Positions 51,081-60,452 of a DNA stretch of 64,000 bases are shown piece after piece. Every line of letters begins with the position of its first letter. The stretch's first letter is position 1. A model generated the notes under the pieces. That model searched no databases and had not been told where the DNA came from. It saw only the letters and a program-made list of their open reading frames with translations. Made by a program: the position numbers and the translations under genes. This DNA is from CAZJRB01 sp964547995 (GTDB lineage Bacteria; Planctomycetota; Planctomycetia; Pirellulales; Thermoguttaceae): positions 1 to 64,000 of the forward strand of contig CAZJRB010000006.1 in NCBI GenBank assembly GCA_964547995.1, written 5' to 3'.

Positions 51081-54071
51081 CTAGTCGCTCGGGAGCAGGA
51101 AGAAATCCGCCTCTTCAAGATTGGTCGTGAACGTCACCGTGCCGGAGTCGAAAGACCAGGGAACGTTCCCTTGCTGTCGGACGGAACGAACCGTCTTTGG
51201 GACGGACGAAATTTTCACCTCGACCTTCAAGTCCTCGATGGGCTCGTTCGTCCAGTTGACCAGGGTGACCAGCGTTCCTCGCTGCGGGCGGTCGATGACG
51301 GTGGCTTCCACACCGGGGTTGCTGCAAACGACCGCGCGGGGTATGTCCTTCGCGTCGACGCCGAGGCGAACCAATTTGGTGGCCGCCGGGTCGAAATCGG
51401 TTGGGTTGTAGAGGTTTTTGCGACCGCCGCGGGCGAACGGGACTCGTTTCAGGCCCGTCTTCATGAAGCTGTTGCCCGCCAGGGTGCCGACCGCAAACGC
51501 CTTGCCCTTACCGTACTTGTGTACGGTGACTGCCGCACTGCCGTCGGACCATGTGCCGAGCACCTTCGCGCCGGCCGGCACGATCTTTTGCTTCATGGCA
51601 ATCGCGGGGATCTTCTGATCGCCGAGAGCGATCGTGTCGATCGGCTCGACCAGCGGTAGTTCCAGGAGCGTTCGCAGGATGTAGACGTTCTTCTCCGTCG
51701 TGCAACCTTTGAGCCCAAGGAGTTTCATCATGGCCGGCTCGCTGCGACCGAACTGGTCGAGGTGGCCGATTCCGGCGGTGGCGTAGAGGACGCCGCCTTG
51801 CCGGACCCAGGCGTCAAGTTCTTTCACGGCACGCCGGTCAATCCACTCGCCGGCGAAGTAGACGACATCGAACCGGCGGAGATGCCCGTCGGCAATGTCG
51901 TCCTCGGTGATCAACTCGACCGCGTGCTGGGCGTGCCGCAAAGCCAGGTAGAGCATCTGCTGGTCCTTGCAGCAGAGGGTCTGCCGGAGTCGCTTGTTTT
52001 CGGCCGCGTTGCGGCATCGGCGCAAAAACTGGTCCTTGGCCGGATCGACCGTGGTCCGCGACTCGTTGAAGTCGGTTGCTTTGCTCAGTACCACCGCCAC
52101 TCGCGCGGGTCGCACCTGGCCACCTATGACAAACGGCTCCGCTTCGGCGACGTCGAAAATTCCCTCGTGCAGCGTGCGGAAGGTCTCGTTCTGCCCCCAA
52201 GCGACGTAGTTTTCGGTGAAACCCTCTTCCGGGGCCACCCAGAAGTTGTCGATGTGGCGGACGCCGAAACCGATGCACGTCAGCAGGTTCCGCCGCAGGT
52301 AACCCGGCTCCTGGCCCGGGGCGTGCGGCATCACGTAGAAGTGGATCGGCTGGCCGTGGTACTTCACGCCGCACCGCATCTCGGCACACACCCAGGAGAT
52401 GATCTGCGGCACCTCGGGCACGCTGAAGATGTAGTCCTCCGCCCAGAACATGCTCATGCCGCGGTGCTTGAACAGGTCGACCCACTTGTAGACCGGGCCG
52501 TAGTAGAGGGCCAGATGATGCGGGCTGAAGTTGGCCCCGGTGAGCACTTGCGGTCCGATCGCCTTGCGGGCCACGGCCGTGAGATTGCGGTAGTGGGCAA
52601 AACGTTCTTCCTCGTTGAACAACTGCGTATACCATGCCAACGGCGAGTTGCCTTCGGGGACCAGCGTTGCCTTGTCCGGGGCGACGCCGAGATCCTCTTT
52701 CGTGACTTTCTTTCGGGCAAGCCACTCGCGGAACCGTTTTTGCATTTTGGGATCGTCGTACTTGATCGAGCCCAGCGAGATCTCGTCGCCAAAGCTCAAG
52801 ACGCGGAACTTCGACCGGTCGGGGATTTTTTGGGCATAGTTCTCGATCGCTTTGGCATTTCGGGCGTGTTGGTGATAGCCGTCGACGGGAGCGTGGTCGT
52901 ACTTGTCCGGCAACAGGGTGTTGTAGCCCAGGGCGTCCTTGAGTTCGGCGACCCATGGTTGATCCCCGCTGAACGCCCCGTAGAAAAGGATATCGCGGGG
53001 CTTCTTGCCGCGATTGGCGGTCCGCCACTTCGTCTTGGCCAGCCGAATGACGTCCTTGGCGTGCTCCGCACTCGTGCGAATCCGGGCGTCCTTCTTCCAC
53101 GTGATCTCGAGCGGCACGACCACCACGTCGCCTTCGCGGAGCGTCATATCGCCGACAAGGTCTTGGCCCGCCGCGTCGCGGGCGAACTGGATTTTCACGC
53201 TGCCGGCCCCGGGCAGCGTCATCCGGAGCGTTTCGTTGTGGACCAACCGGCAGAACGGGCCGATGTTGAACCACTCGCTCCATTGGTTGGGGACAACGGC
53301 CCCCTCGGGACCTTTCATGGAAGCCCCGCCGTAGTCCGGTTGAAAATGCCCTCGGCGCGAGATGGTCAACTGTGTCGGCTCGCCGGTCGTGTTCTGGAAT
53401 CGCATGAAGAGTTTCGTTGCACCGAGGGCTTCGTTGGCGAACGGCGTGCCGATGCGATACGGCTTGAAGCCGAGGTAATCATCGGCCGGGTTGGTCGTGA
53501 GCACGACAAAATCGACAAAACGGTCGCCGGCAGGCTCGGGGCTTTTCATGGTCGAAAGCCGGATTTCGGCGTCGCCGGCGTCGAGCTTCACCGTGTTCTT
53601 CGGCGCCTCGGCCGCGTCGTGATCGACGCCCCAGAACCACCACAGCTCGTTCGACGCCCCGCTGAAACTCCACAAACGCTCCGTTCCCCGCTTGCCGTAA
53701 ACGTGCGAGAACACAATCTTGCCCTTCTGCACAATCTCGATTTTGTGCAGGTAATTGAAATACGGCGGGGCCTGGTACTTGCTCCACACACGATACGAAC
53801 CCGCGGCAGGGACGCGGATCTTCTGCACGGCCACCGAACCCTCGCTGTCGGCCGGGGCCCCAAGACATCCGCCGTGAGTCATCCACATCCCGCCGTACGT
53901 GTGACTGGCGTAGCTGTCCTGCTGATGAGTCCGTTTCCAGCCACCGCCGTCCTGCGGCGCAAACTGCTCCCCTTCGGCAATCACCACTTGATACTGCGGC
54001 GCAGGCGGATCGGCGCCGAAAACAGCGGCCGTCGTTGCGGTGAAAAGAACACTTAGGCAGAGTACCTTCAT
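51081..54071 (-). CDS. Large exported GH42-like/beta-galactosidase trimerisation-type protein
   Basis: A 996-aa protein with a signal peptide (KVLCLSVLFTATTAAVFGA). The N-terminal ~200 residues look like a carbohydrate-binding sandwich (VAVQKIRVPAAGSYRVWSKYQAPP). A barrel-like middle contains VLSFGDEISLG, GANFSPHHLALYYG, SMFWAEDY and HIDNFWVAPEEG. A Rossmann-like domain (~690-790, FDVVYFAGEWIDRRAVKELDAWVRQGGVLYATAGIG) matches the trimerisation domain of GH42-type enzymes. Candidate catalytic Glu are in FGDEIS and FWAEDY, but this is unproved. AGGAG lies 8 nt before ATG 54071. It sits 83 bp upstream of the beta-helix gene and is probably co-regulated with it. Confidence 0.7.
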   Translation of the reverse strand: MKVLCLSVLFTATTAAVFGADPPAPQYQVVIAEGEQFAPQDGGGWKRTHQQDSYASHTYGGMWMTHGGCLGAPADSEGSVAVQKIRVPAAGSYRVWSKYQAPPYFNYLHKIEIVQKGKIVFSHVYGKRGTERLWSFSGASNELWWFWGVDHDAAEAPKNTVKLDAGDAEIRLSTMKSPEPAGDRFVDFVVLTTNPADDYLGFKPYRIGTPFANEALGATKLFMRFQNTTGEPTQLTISRRGHFQPDYGGASMKGPEGAVVPNQWSEWFNIGPFCRLVHNETLRMTLPGAGSVKIQFARDAAGQDLVGDMTLREGDVVVVPLEITWKKDARIRTSAEHAKDVIRLAKTKWRTANRGKKPRDILFYGAFSGDQPWVAELKDALGYNTLLPDKYDHAPVDGYHQHARNAKAIENYAQKIPDRSKFRVLSFGDEISLGSIKYDDPKMQKRFREWLARKKVTKEDLGVAPDKATLVPEGNSPLAWYTQLFNEEERFAHYRNLTAVARKAIGPQVLTGANFSPHHLALYYGPVYKWVDLFKHRGMSMFWAEDYIFSVPEVPQIISWVCAEMRCGVKYHGQPIHFYVMPHAPGQEPGYLRRNLLTCIGFGVRHIDNFWVAPEEGFTENYVAWGQNETFRTLHEGIFDVAEAEPFVIGGQVRPARVAVVLSKATDFNESRTTVDPAKDQFLRRCRNAAENKRLRQTLCCKDQQMLYLALRHAQHAVELITEDDIADGHLRRFDVVYFAGEWIDRRAVKELDAWVRQGGVLYATAGIGHLDQFGRSEPAMMKLLGLKGCTTEKNVYILRTLLELPLVEPIDTIALGDQKIPAIAMKQKIVPAGAKVLGTWSDGSAAVTVHKYGKGKAFAVGTLAGNSFMKTGLKRVPFARGGRKNLYNPTDFDPAATKLVRLGVDAKDIPRAVVCSNPGVEATVIDRPQRGTLVTLVNWTNEPIEDLKVEVKISSVPKTVRSVRQQGNVPWSFDSGTVTFTTNLEEADFFLLPSD

Positions 54072-54122
54072 AACATCTGCTCCTGATAGCAATCGGATGC
54101 AAAGGCCACACGACAGCCGTTG

Positions 54123-54608
54123 CTAGAGGCTTAGCACGGAGTAGACGATGTCTTTGACTACGCCCGTGGTTTCCAACCGTTCCAACACCGGGTCCAGATC
54201 GTTGGGCGATCCGGCCAGCAGGTAGGTCCAGCCGTGGTCGTCCTTCTTGACCAGCTCGCTGGTCAGAAAGGCCGTCTCGCCGACCACATCGCGGGGCTTG
54301 AGTTCCCGGTCGGCCAGGATGACGACCGATTTCCGCAGGTTTTGCGATTCGTAGGAGTGCTCCTCCAGCCCGATCACCTTGCTGAGGCGTTTGACCTTGC
54401 GAACCATGACGTCCTTTTCCTGCTCGCTACAGTAGAAGGTGAGCACGACGCTGCCGTCGACGCCCGCCCGCTCCTCGAAGCCGTGGCCGACGACCGTATC
54501 GATGCTGACCCCTTCGTTGCTGAAGGCAGAGGCGATGCTTGTCAGGGCCCCGGCCCGGTCGATTACGTGTGCCCGAAACAGCCAGTGGCTTCTGTTGTCT
54601 TTACTCAT
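54123..54608 (-). CDS. ACT-domain regulatory protein
   Basis: A 161-aa protein. The N-terminal half is a clear ACT domain: HVIDRAGALTSIASAFSNEGVSIDTVVGHG (14-43), then VVLTFYCSEQEKDVMVRKVKRLSKV, matching the small-subunit layout of acetohydroxyacid synthase (IlvN/IlvH). The second half (SVVILADRELKPRDVVGETAFLTSELVKKDDHGWTYLLAGSPNDLDPVLERLE) may be a second ACT-like fold. No large subunit is near. Alternative: a stand-alone amino-acid sensor. It is located after the Ptb-Buk gene on the same strand, 142 bp away. Confidence 0.75.
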   Translation of the reverse strand: MSKDNRSHWLFRAHVIDRAGALTSIASAFSNEGVSIDTVVGHGFEERAGVDGSVVLTFYCSEQEKDVMVRKVKRLSKVIGLEEHSYESQNLRKSVVILADRELKPRDVVGETAFLTSELVKKDDHGWTYLLAGSPNDLDPVLERLETTGVVKDIVYSVLSL

Positions 54609-54750
54609 CTTTCGATTCTCCTACGAAAACAACAAAGGAGGAACCCTGTTCCAACGGAACCCCGGCACGCAGTGCCGGGGCTTTTGCTCCCGACCCTCGA
54701 CTTTCAACTCTCAACTCTCAACTCGTGTGGTTTGTAATTTCCTGGGCCTC

Positions 54751-56883
54751 TTATTCAGGAGGTTGATTGGGCGGTTTGTATCGGCGTGCCTCTTGGCGGC
54801 CTGCGAGGACCTCGATTACCCCGGCCGCCATCGCCGCCATCTCCAGCGGCTCCTCGAAGACCATCACCGGGGCCAGCCGAATCACGCGGCGCCGCAAGGT
54901 CTTTTGGATCCGCCCACTGCGGACCAGCCCGCCGGTCAGCACGATCGCCTCGACGTCGCATTCGGCGGCGACGAACGCCTTGCCGATCTCCTTGGCCACT
55001 TGATAGACCATCGCGTCGACCACCAGCGACGCCTGCTGGTCGCCGTCGTCGATCCGCTGTTCGATCTCCTCCATCCGGTCGGTTCCGAGGTAGGACCGCA
55101 GCCCGCCCCGCCTGGTCAGCTCTTCAACCAGTTCGTCGCGCGTGAACCGTCCCGAGTAGCACAGGTCGATCAGTTCGTCGGCGGGTAGGTCGCCGGCACG
55201 CTGCGGCGTGAAGGGGCCGCCGCCGAGCAGGGCGATGTTGTTGTCGATCATCTTTCCCCGCCGGACCGCCGCAATCGTCATCCCCCCGCCCAGGTGCGCA
55301 ACGACCAGGTTGACGTCCTCGATGGGCAGGCCGATTGCTTCGGCCGCCCGGAATGCCGCCGCGCGGACGCTCAAAGCGTGCGACGTGCTCCGGCGGACGA
55401 TCGGCTCGTAGCCCGAAAGTTCTGCCTCCGGCGTGAACTCGTCGACGACGACCGGATCGACGACCATCGCCGGCACGTCGAGCTTTTGGGCCAGCGCCGC
55501 CGCCAGCGGGGCGCCGTAGTTGCTCGCATGATCCTTTTCCGGATGATCCAGCACGGCCGACACAATGGCCTCATTAACGACAATTCGGCCGTCCCGCCGC
55601 TCGGCGACGACATACGTACCGCCGGCGAGTTTCTCGGCCGGCCGGGGCAGGAACCCTCCCCGGCCCACGACGGCGTGGACCTCGCGGCTTCCCGTTTCGT
55701 CGAGCACGCCGCAGGCCAGCCCGGCCAGGTGCTCGATCTGCTTGCGCCGCTCGGACGCCGCAGCACGGACGGGAATCTTGCAGGCAACCTCGCTCTCGCC
55801 GACGCATTGGTCGTTCTCGTAGACCGCCACCTTCATCGACATGGAGCCCGGATTGACGGCCAACACCCGAAAAACCTCGCCGGCCGCCGCGGAGGGCGCC
55901 GCGCTCGGCCCGGTCGCGAGCTTCTCCGGGTGGCGATGCGCGTACACGGCGCACAGTGCGAGCGACACGAGCCGGGCCTCCAGGCTGTCGGACCGCGAAA
56001 GGATGATATACGGCACGGGGAACCCCACCGTGATGCTCGCGATGGAGGCCTCCCCGTACTTGTCCAGCGCGGCGACCATCTTGTACAGGACGTTGGCCGT
56101 GTCGATGCCGGGGCAGACGAGCACGTCGGCCCGGCCAGCCACCTCGGCCGCACTGGGTGCGTCGGGAAGTCCCTTGACAGATACTGAATACGGATCGGTC
56201 GCCAGATCGAACGACAGGGGGCCGTACACGGCGGCGTCGGGCCAGTGTCGGCGAGCCAACTGCGCACCGATCCACGTTGATCGCAGCGAGGGGATTTGCT
56301 TCTCGTTGGCCGACAGGATCGCCACCCGTGGCCGATCGATCCCCATCACCGCCCTTGCCACGTCGACGGCGTTACGCACGAGGCCCACCATGCGCCCGAA
56401 ATTGCAGACGGTGGTAACTCCGGCGTCGGTCATCAGGATCGGCCGCCCGCCGGCGATCGGAGCGGCGTCGAAAATGCTAGCCAGGCTGACGGTCGACCGG
56501 ACGGCCAACGGGAGCATCCGGCGATTGATGACGGGTGTGGAGATGCCGCCCTTCAGGACGATGCCGGCCCCGCCCTCCTTGATGAGCCCCACGGTGGCCG
56601 CGGCCGTCTCCTCGTCGCCGTCGGCCGCCACGATGTCTTGCGGGTCGATCTCGATTTCCACTTCGGCCACCGCGCGGGTGATCCGGTCCTTCCCGCCGAC
56701 AAGGATGATCCGGTCGATAATGCCGTGGTCGCGGGCCGACTCGACCAGGCGCAGATCTTCGAGCCGGCTGCCGCCGGCGACGACGACCGTCGACGCCGTC
56801 ATTTGCCCGGCGATATCGACTAGATCGGCAACCGTTTGCAGCCGCTCGGTCGGGAAGAACTCGCTCCCTTCGTCACGACTCAT
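54751..56883 (-). CDS. Fused phosphate butyryltransferase-butyrate kinase
   Basis: A 710-aa bifunctional protein. Residues 1-322 are a phosphate acetyl/butyryltransferase (ASTVVVAGG, GGISTPVINRRMLP, ILMTDAGVTTVCNF, VLVCPGIDTANVLYKM). A short Ala/Ser/Pro linker (323-336) joins a butyrate kinase/acetokinase-family domain, 337-710 (LAVNPGSMSMKVAVYEND, SNYGAPLAA, VVAHLGGGMTIAAVRRGKMID, IVLTGGLVRS). It would turn acyl-CoA plus phosphate into acyl phosphate, then carboxylate plus ATP. The family's NPGSTSTK loop reads NPGSMSMK here. AGGGAG precedes ATG 56883. These are normally two genes (ptb, buk); the fusion is unusual. Confidence 0.88.
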   Translation of the reverse strand: MSRDEGSEFFPTERLQTVADLVDIAGQMTASTVVVAGGSRLEDLRLVESARDHGIIDRIILVGGKDRITRAVAEVEIEIDPQDIVAADGDEETAAATVGLIKEGGAGIVLKGGISTPVINRRMLPLAVRSTVSLASIFDAAPIAGGRPILMTDAGVTTVCNFGRMVGLVRNAVDVARAVMGIDRPRVAILSANEKQIPSLRSTWIGAQLARRHWPDAAVYGPLSFDLATDPYSVSVKGLPDAPSAAEVAGRADVLVCPGIDTANVLYKMVAALDKYGEASIASITVGFPVPYIILSRSDSLEARLVSLALCAVYAHRHPEKLATGPSAAPSAAAGEVFRVLAVNPGSMSMKVAVYENDQCVGESEVACKIPVRAAASERRKQIEHLAGLACGVLDETGSREVHAVVGRGGFLPRPAEKLAGGTYVVAERRDGRIVVNEAIVSAVLDHPEKDHASNYGAPLAAALAQKLDVPAMVVDPVVVDEFTPEAELSGYEPIVRRSTSHALSVRAAAFRAAEAIGLPIEDVNLVVAHLGGGMTIAAVRRGKMIDNNIALLGGGPFTPQRAGDLPADELIDLCYSGRFTRDELVEELTRRGGLRSYLGTDRMEEIEQRIDDGDQQASLVVDAMVYQVAKEIGKAFVAAECDVEAIVLTGGLVRSGRIQKTLRRRVIRLAPVMVFEEPLEMAAMAAGVIEVLAGRQEARRYKPPNQPPE

Positions 56884-57053
56884 ACAACAACTCCCTGCAC
56901 CGAGAAAAAAGGAGGGGGCACCTGCCCCCGGCCCTCGCACACGGCACCTCCCTGCCTCACGATTGACGGCTTATACTCGGCTTTCTCTTGCTCCTCCTCA
57001 TAGAAGTGCTCCCGTCCGTTGCGCCATCGCGATTCGTACAATGGTTCTCTTAC

Positions 57054-57205
57054 AAAGCCGCGACCGGTGGTCGCGCCCTGCGTCAGCAATCGGTCTTTGC
57101 CGTCGAGCAGAACGTTCCCAGACATATTGTTTCTTCCATTTTTCATCAAGTCGCGAGAAAGCAGCGTTCTCACAGACGCCGGTCGCGACCGGCGGTCGCG
57201 GCTTT
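57054..57205. repeat. Palindromic repeat family E, 152 bp
   Basis: Outer arms aaagccgcgaccggtggtcgcg (57054-57075) and cgcgaccggcggtcgcggcttt (57184-57205) are near-perfect inverted repeats, each itself a dyad. It lies in the 342-bp gap between aldolase and Ptb-Buk genes, with a fragment of family B at about 56906-56933. Related words occur at 62817-62840 and 63081-63096. Confidence 0.8.
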
Positions 57206-57225
57206 ATGATAGCCGGTTCCGAAGC

Positions 57226-58110
57226 TCAACCCGCTTCGTTCTTGAGGGTCTCGTACATATCCAAAGCCTTGTCCGGCTTTTCGAGGTCGTGAACCACCGC
57301 CCGGACGGCCTGGATCATGGCGACCGGGTTTTCCGCGGCGAAGATGTTCCGTCCCATGTCGACGCCCGCGGCCCCCTGGTCGATCGCCTTGTAGGCCAGT
57401 TCGAGTGCGTCCGGCTCGGGAATCTTCTTGCCGCCGGCGATCACGATCGGAATCGGGCAGGAGCTGGTCACCTGCTCGAAGTCCGGCTCGCAGTAGTAGG
57501 TCTTCGAGAACTGGGCTCCCAGTTCGGCGCAGACCCGCGATGCCATGGCGAGGTAGCGGGCGTCGCGGACCATCTCCTTACCCACGGCCGTTACGGCCAA
57601 CGTCGGCAGGCCGTATTTGAAACCCATATTGATCGTCGTGGACAGCACACCGAGAGTCTCGTGCTCGTGAGTCGCCCCGATATAGGCCATCACCGCCTGG
57701 GCACATGCGTTCAGACGCACGGCGTCCTCGACGTCCACGCCGATCAGCTCGTTGCTCAGGTCGGTCAGGATGGTGGCCCCGGCGCTGGTCCGCAAGACGA
57801 CGGGCTTGGCGCACTGCGGGGGGATGACCGTGCGAAGGATACCGCGGGTACACATCAGCACGTCGGCGTAAGGGACCAGTGGGAGGATATTCAGATCGAC
57901 CCGCTCGAGCCCGGAGGTAGGGCCCATGATGTAGCCGTGATCGAACGCGAGCATGACGACTCGCCCCGTGTCGGGACTAAAGATACGGCTCAGCCGGTGT
58001 TTCATACCCCAATCGTAGGCCCCGGCGCCCTTCACGTGGAACCCCGGCGTCTCTTGTGGAATGCCAATGCCAAAATCTTTCGAGGATTTATCGCCATCTA
58101 CGTCCGGCAT
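57226..58110 (-). CDS. LsrF/DhnA-type class I aldolase (thiolase-like)
   Basis: A 294-aa TIM-barrel of the DhnA/LsrF group: RVVMLAFDHGYIMGPTSGLE (50-69), TILTDLSNELIGVDVEDAVRLNACAQAV, a Schiff-base-lysine region around NMGFKYGLP and PIVIAGGKKIPEP, and DQGAAGVDMGRNIF. LsrF transfers an acetyl group from 3-hydroxy-2,4-pentadione-5-phosphate to CoA, giving DHAP and acetyl-CoA; other members are fructose-bisphosphate or 2-keto-sugar aldolases. AAAGGA precedes ATG 58110. A dyad in the leader (cgccgctg 58145-58152 with cagcggcg 58175-58182) might regulate it. Clustered with DhaK/DhaL. Confidence 0.82.
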   Translation of the reverse strand: MPDVDGDKSSKDFGIGIPQETPGFHVKGAGAYDWGMKHRLSRIFSPDTGRVVMLAFDHGYIMGPTSGLERVDLNILPLVPYADVLMCTRGILRTVIPPQCAKPVVLRTSAGATILTDLSNELIGVDVEDAVRLNACAQAVMAYIGATHEHETLGVLSTTINMGFKYGLPTLAVTAVGKEMVRDARYLAMASRVCAELGAQFSKTYYCEPDFEQVTSSCPIPIVIAGGKKIPEPDALELAYKAIDQGAAGVDMGRNIFAAENPVAMIQAVRAVVHDLEKPDKALDMYETLKNEAG

Positions 58111-58210
58111 GATTCAGTCCTTTCTATCGTGATTGATAACGAACCGCCGCTGCAAATCCCGGTTTCTCACACATCAGCGGCGTTTCATATCGTTAATGTA
58201 CATTGCTGCA

Positions 58211-58858
58211 TTATACCCCGATCGACGACGCCCCGTCGGCACAGCCTCGGAAGAACATTGCTATCGAGGTTGCACCGGGGTCTTGATGTCCGATGGTGCG
58301 TTCGCCGAGGTTGCGGGCCTTGCCGAATCGCGCCTGGAAGTTTTTGGTGCCTTCGGCCCCCGCCTCCGCGGCATCGGCGGCCTTTTCCAGCGCACTGGTC
58401 ACGGGTTCGCCGGCGGCAGCGGCCCCTTTCAATGCGTCAACGGCCGGCGCCAGCGCATCGATCATGGTCTTGTCGCCCACTTCGGCCTTGCTGATCGTAC
58501 GCAACTTGGCCAGCCCGCCTTCGTACATCGACGCCAGCAGCGCCGCGTCGATTTCGGTGGCCTCGCCGATAGGCTCGACCATGCCCATCATCAGCGATCC
58601 CATCAGCGGACCGGTCGAGCCCGCGTCGATACCCATGACCGACATGGCCACGCCCTGGAGCAGGGCCTTGCCCGTCCCGGCGCTGCACTCGTCGATGCCC
58701 TTCTCCAACGCGTCCATGGCGCGAGTCATCGCCACGCCGTGGTCGCCGTCGCCGATCGCGGAATCCAACTCGCCGAGATGACCGGCGCCCGCTTTGACCT
58801 TCGCGGCCGCGGCGCGGAAAACGCTCACCAGCCCGTCGTAATCAAGTGTTGTCGACAT
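58211..58858 (-). CDS. dhaL: Dihydroxyacetone kinase subunit DhaL
   Basis: A 215-aa all-helical ADP/ATP-binding subunit. The Mg-nucleotide site shows as SAIGDGDHGVAM (D37, D39, H40), then GIDAGSTGPLMGSLMMGM, KAEVGDKTMIDALAPA and LGERTIGHQDPGATSIAMFF near the end. It transfers phosphate to the ketose bound on DhaK. Upstream codons to 58909 are possible, but ATG 58858 gives the family's usual start; its ribosome site is weak. No DhaM/PTS partner is present, so whether ATP or a PTS phosphate donor is used is unclear. Confidence 0.9.
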   Translation of the reverse strand: MSTTLDYDGLVSVFRAAAAKVKAGAGHLGELDSAIGDGDHGVAMTRAMDALEKGIDECSAGTGKALLQGVAMSVMGIDAGSTGPLMGSLMMGMVEPIGEATEIDAALLASMYEGGLAKLRTISKAEVGDKTMIDALAPAVDALKGAAAAGEPVTSALEKAADAAEAGAEGTKNFQARFGKARNLGERTIGHQDPGATSIAMFFRGCADGASSIGV

Positions 58859-58992
58859 TGCCAAGATAACCGTTTTGCGTTGACCATTCCGTTTAGGAGC
58901 CGACGGCACGTCGGCCAGGGTATGTGTCGCCAGTTCCGACTTTCGCCGTCGTACCGACGGCGGCTAAACACAAACACACTCGGGCTCGGACG

Positions 58993-59991
58993 TTACTTCA
59001 CCGTCAGTGCCGGCGTATCACAGGGTGCATCGTACAACTCGATCAATTCGTCGTCAACCTTGGCGATGCACATCTGAAACCCGCCCATTTCCTGAACGGT
59101 CAGGAACTCGCCGACCATCGACCGGGCCAGCTCGATGCCCCCGGCTTCGAGCAACCCCTTAACGGCCCGCAGCACGATGCACTGTTCCATCATCGTCGTG
59201 GCCCCGGAGCCGTTGATCATCACGAACATCTTGTCGCCGGGGTGGACGTCCATCGTATCGAGGAGCTTGTCGAGCATGATTTTGGCGGTTTCGTCGGCGG
59301 TGGCGAGCTTCATGATGCCGCCGCCGCCTTCCCCGTGCTGGCCCATGCCGACTTCCATCTCGTCGTCGGCGATCTCGCCGATCACGTCGCCGGTTTGCGG
59401 ATGGGTCGCCGGGGTAACCGCCACGGCAAGCGTCCGCATGTCCTCGTTGAACCGTTCGGCAATCGCGACGACCTCGTCAAGGTTTTTGCCGGCTTCGGCC
59501 GCCGCACCCGCGATCTTGAAAAGCGGGATGCAGCCGACCAGGCCGCGGCGGTTTTCCATGGGGGCGTCTTTTCCGGCCGAAATGTCCTCGTGGGTGAGCA
59601 CCTTCTGCACGTTGATCCCTTGCCCGGTCGCCATGTCAAACGCCATGTTCCCGGCCAACACGTCACCGGGGTGGTTGAGGATCACCAGCAGCGTCCCGGC
59701 GTCCCGCTTGGTGGCTTCCAATGCCGATAGTAGCGCCGGCGCCCCGGGTGCGGCAAAGATGTCGCCGACCACACTAACATCGAGCATTCCCTCGCCGACG
59801 AACCCGCTCAAGGCCGGCTCGTGCCCGGCACCACCGAGCGTTACGAGCGCCACCTTGTCCGGGTCTTTCGGCGCCGCCCGCACCACCGTCTTGCCCTCCA
59901 GAGCGATCTTCTTGCCGTAGGCCAAGGCATAGCCTTCCAGTAGTTCCACGGTCAGATTCTCCGAGTCGTTGATAAACTTTTTCATCGGCAT
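58993..59991 (-). CDS. dhaK: Dihydroxyacetone kinase subunit DhaK
   Basis: A 332-aa substrate-binding subunit. Substrate loop GGAGHEPALSGFVGEGM (53-69, H57) and the hemiaminal-forming His in EVGMGQHGEGGGG (H219) are both visible, so a ketose should be bound covalently as in E. coli DhaK. AAGGAG lies 8 nt before ATG 59991. It is first gene of the minus-strand cluster, with a promoter at 60030-60058. Substrate could be dihydroxyacetone, erythrulose or another short ketose. Confidence 0.92.
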   Translation of the reverse strand: MPMKKFINDSENLTVELLEGYALAYGKKIALEGKTVVRAAPKDPDKVALVTLGGAGHEPALSGFVGEGMLDVSVVGDIFAAPGAPALLSALEATKRDAGTLLVILNHPGDVLAGNMAFDMATGQGINVQKVLTHEDISAGKDAPMENRRGLVGCIPLFKIAGAAAEAGKNLDEVVAIAERFNEDMRTLAVAVTPATHPQTGDVIGEIADDEMEVGMGQHGEGGGGIMKLATADETAKIMLDKLLDTMDVHPGDKMFVMINGSGATTMMEQCIVLRAVKGLLEAGGIELARSMVGEFLTVQEMGGFQMCIAKVDDELIELYDAPCDTPALTVK

Positions 59992-60029
59992 CGCTGGTCT
60001 CCTTCGTCTGTTGATTGGATAAGCAATTG

Positions 60030-60058
60030 AGCCTATCGTCCCCAGGGCTAACATTCAA
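60030..60058 (-). promoter_or_regulatory. Promoter of the dhaK cluster
   Basis: On the minus strand TTGAAT (60053-60058), a 17-bp spacer and TAGGCT (60030-60035), 39 bp before ATG 59991. Confidence 0.5.
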
Positions 60059-60343
60059 CCCCCCATCGGCCAAAATAGTTCCCGATTTATCGGGCTTTCC
60101 GCCGGAGACGGTATTGGGCCCGGCGTTTACGCCGGGTTGGGTGGTTGCCGTGCAATAGAGGCATCACTGCCGGGAGCCGGGACTGATCGACGACGAGCCG
60201 GCCGTCGAAAACGAAACCTGTGGCTTCAAGAATTTTGAGAGCAAACGGTGGTACACGGTCCGCCTGCGAAAACTCCAATGGCCGGCGGCTATTGGGCGAA
60301 GCAGTTGCGCCGTCAGGGCTACCAGCCGGTTCCGGACGGTCCC

Positions 60344-60372
60344 TTGACTCTCCCGCGAAGGACACGGACAAT
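60344..60372 (+). promoter_or_regulatory. Promoter of the Memo-like gene
   Basis: TTGACT (60344-60349), a 17-bp spacer and GACAAT (60367-60372), 81 bp before ATG 60453. The rest of the 59992-60452 gap shows no credible gene. Confidence 0.6.
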
Positions 60373-60452
60373 ACGCTTACCCGTACCGTTGGCGCTCGGC
60401 AACGACTGCAATCCCGCAAAGCCGCAATCCCGCGAAAAGGAGCAACGATCGC

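Noticed and set aside
51762..54056. 764-aa plus-strand frame over the GH42-like gene
   Set aside because: Antisense shadow with Arg/Val/His-biased composition and no recognisable domain.
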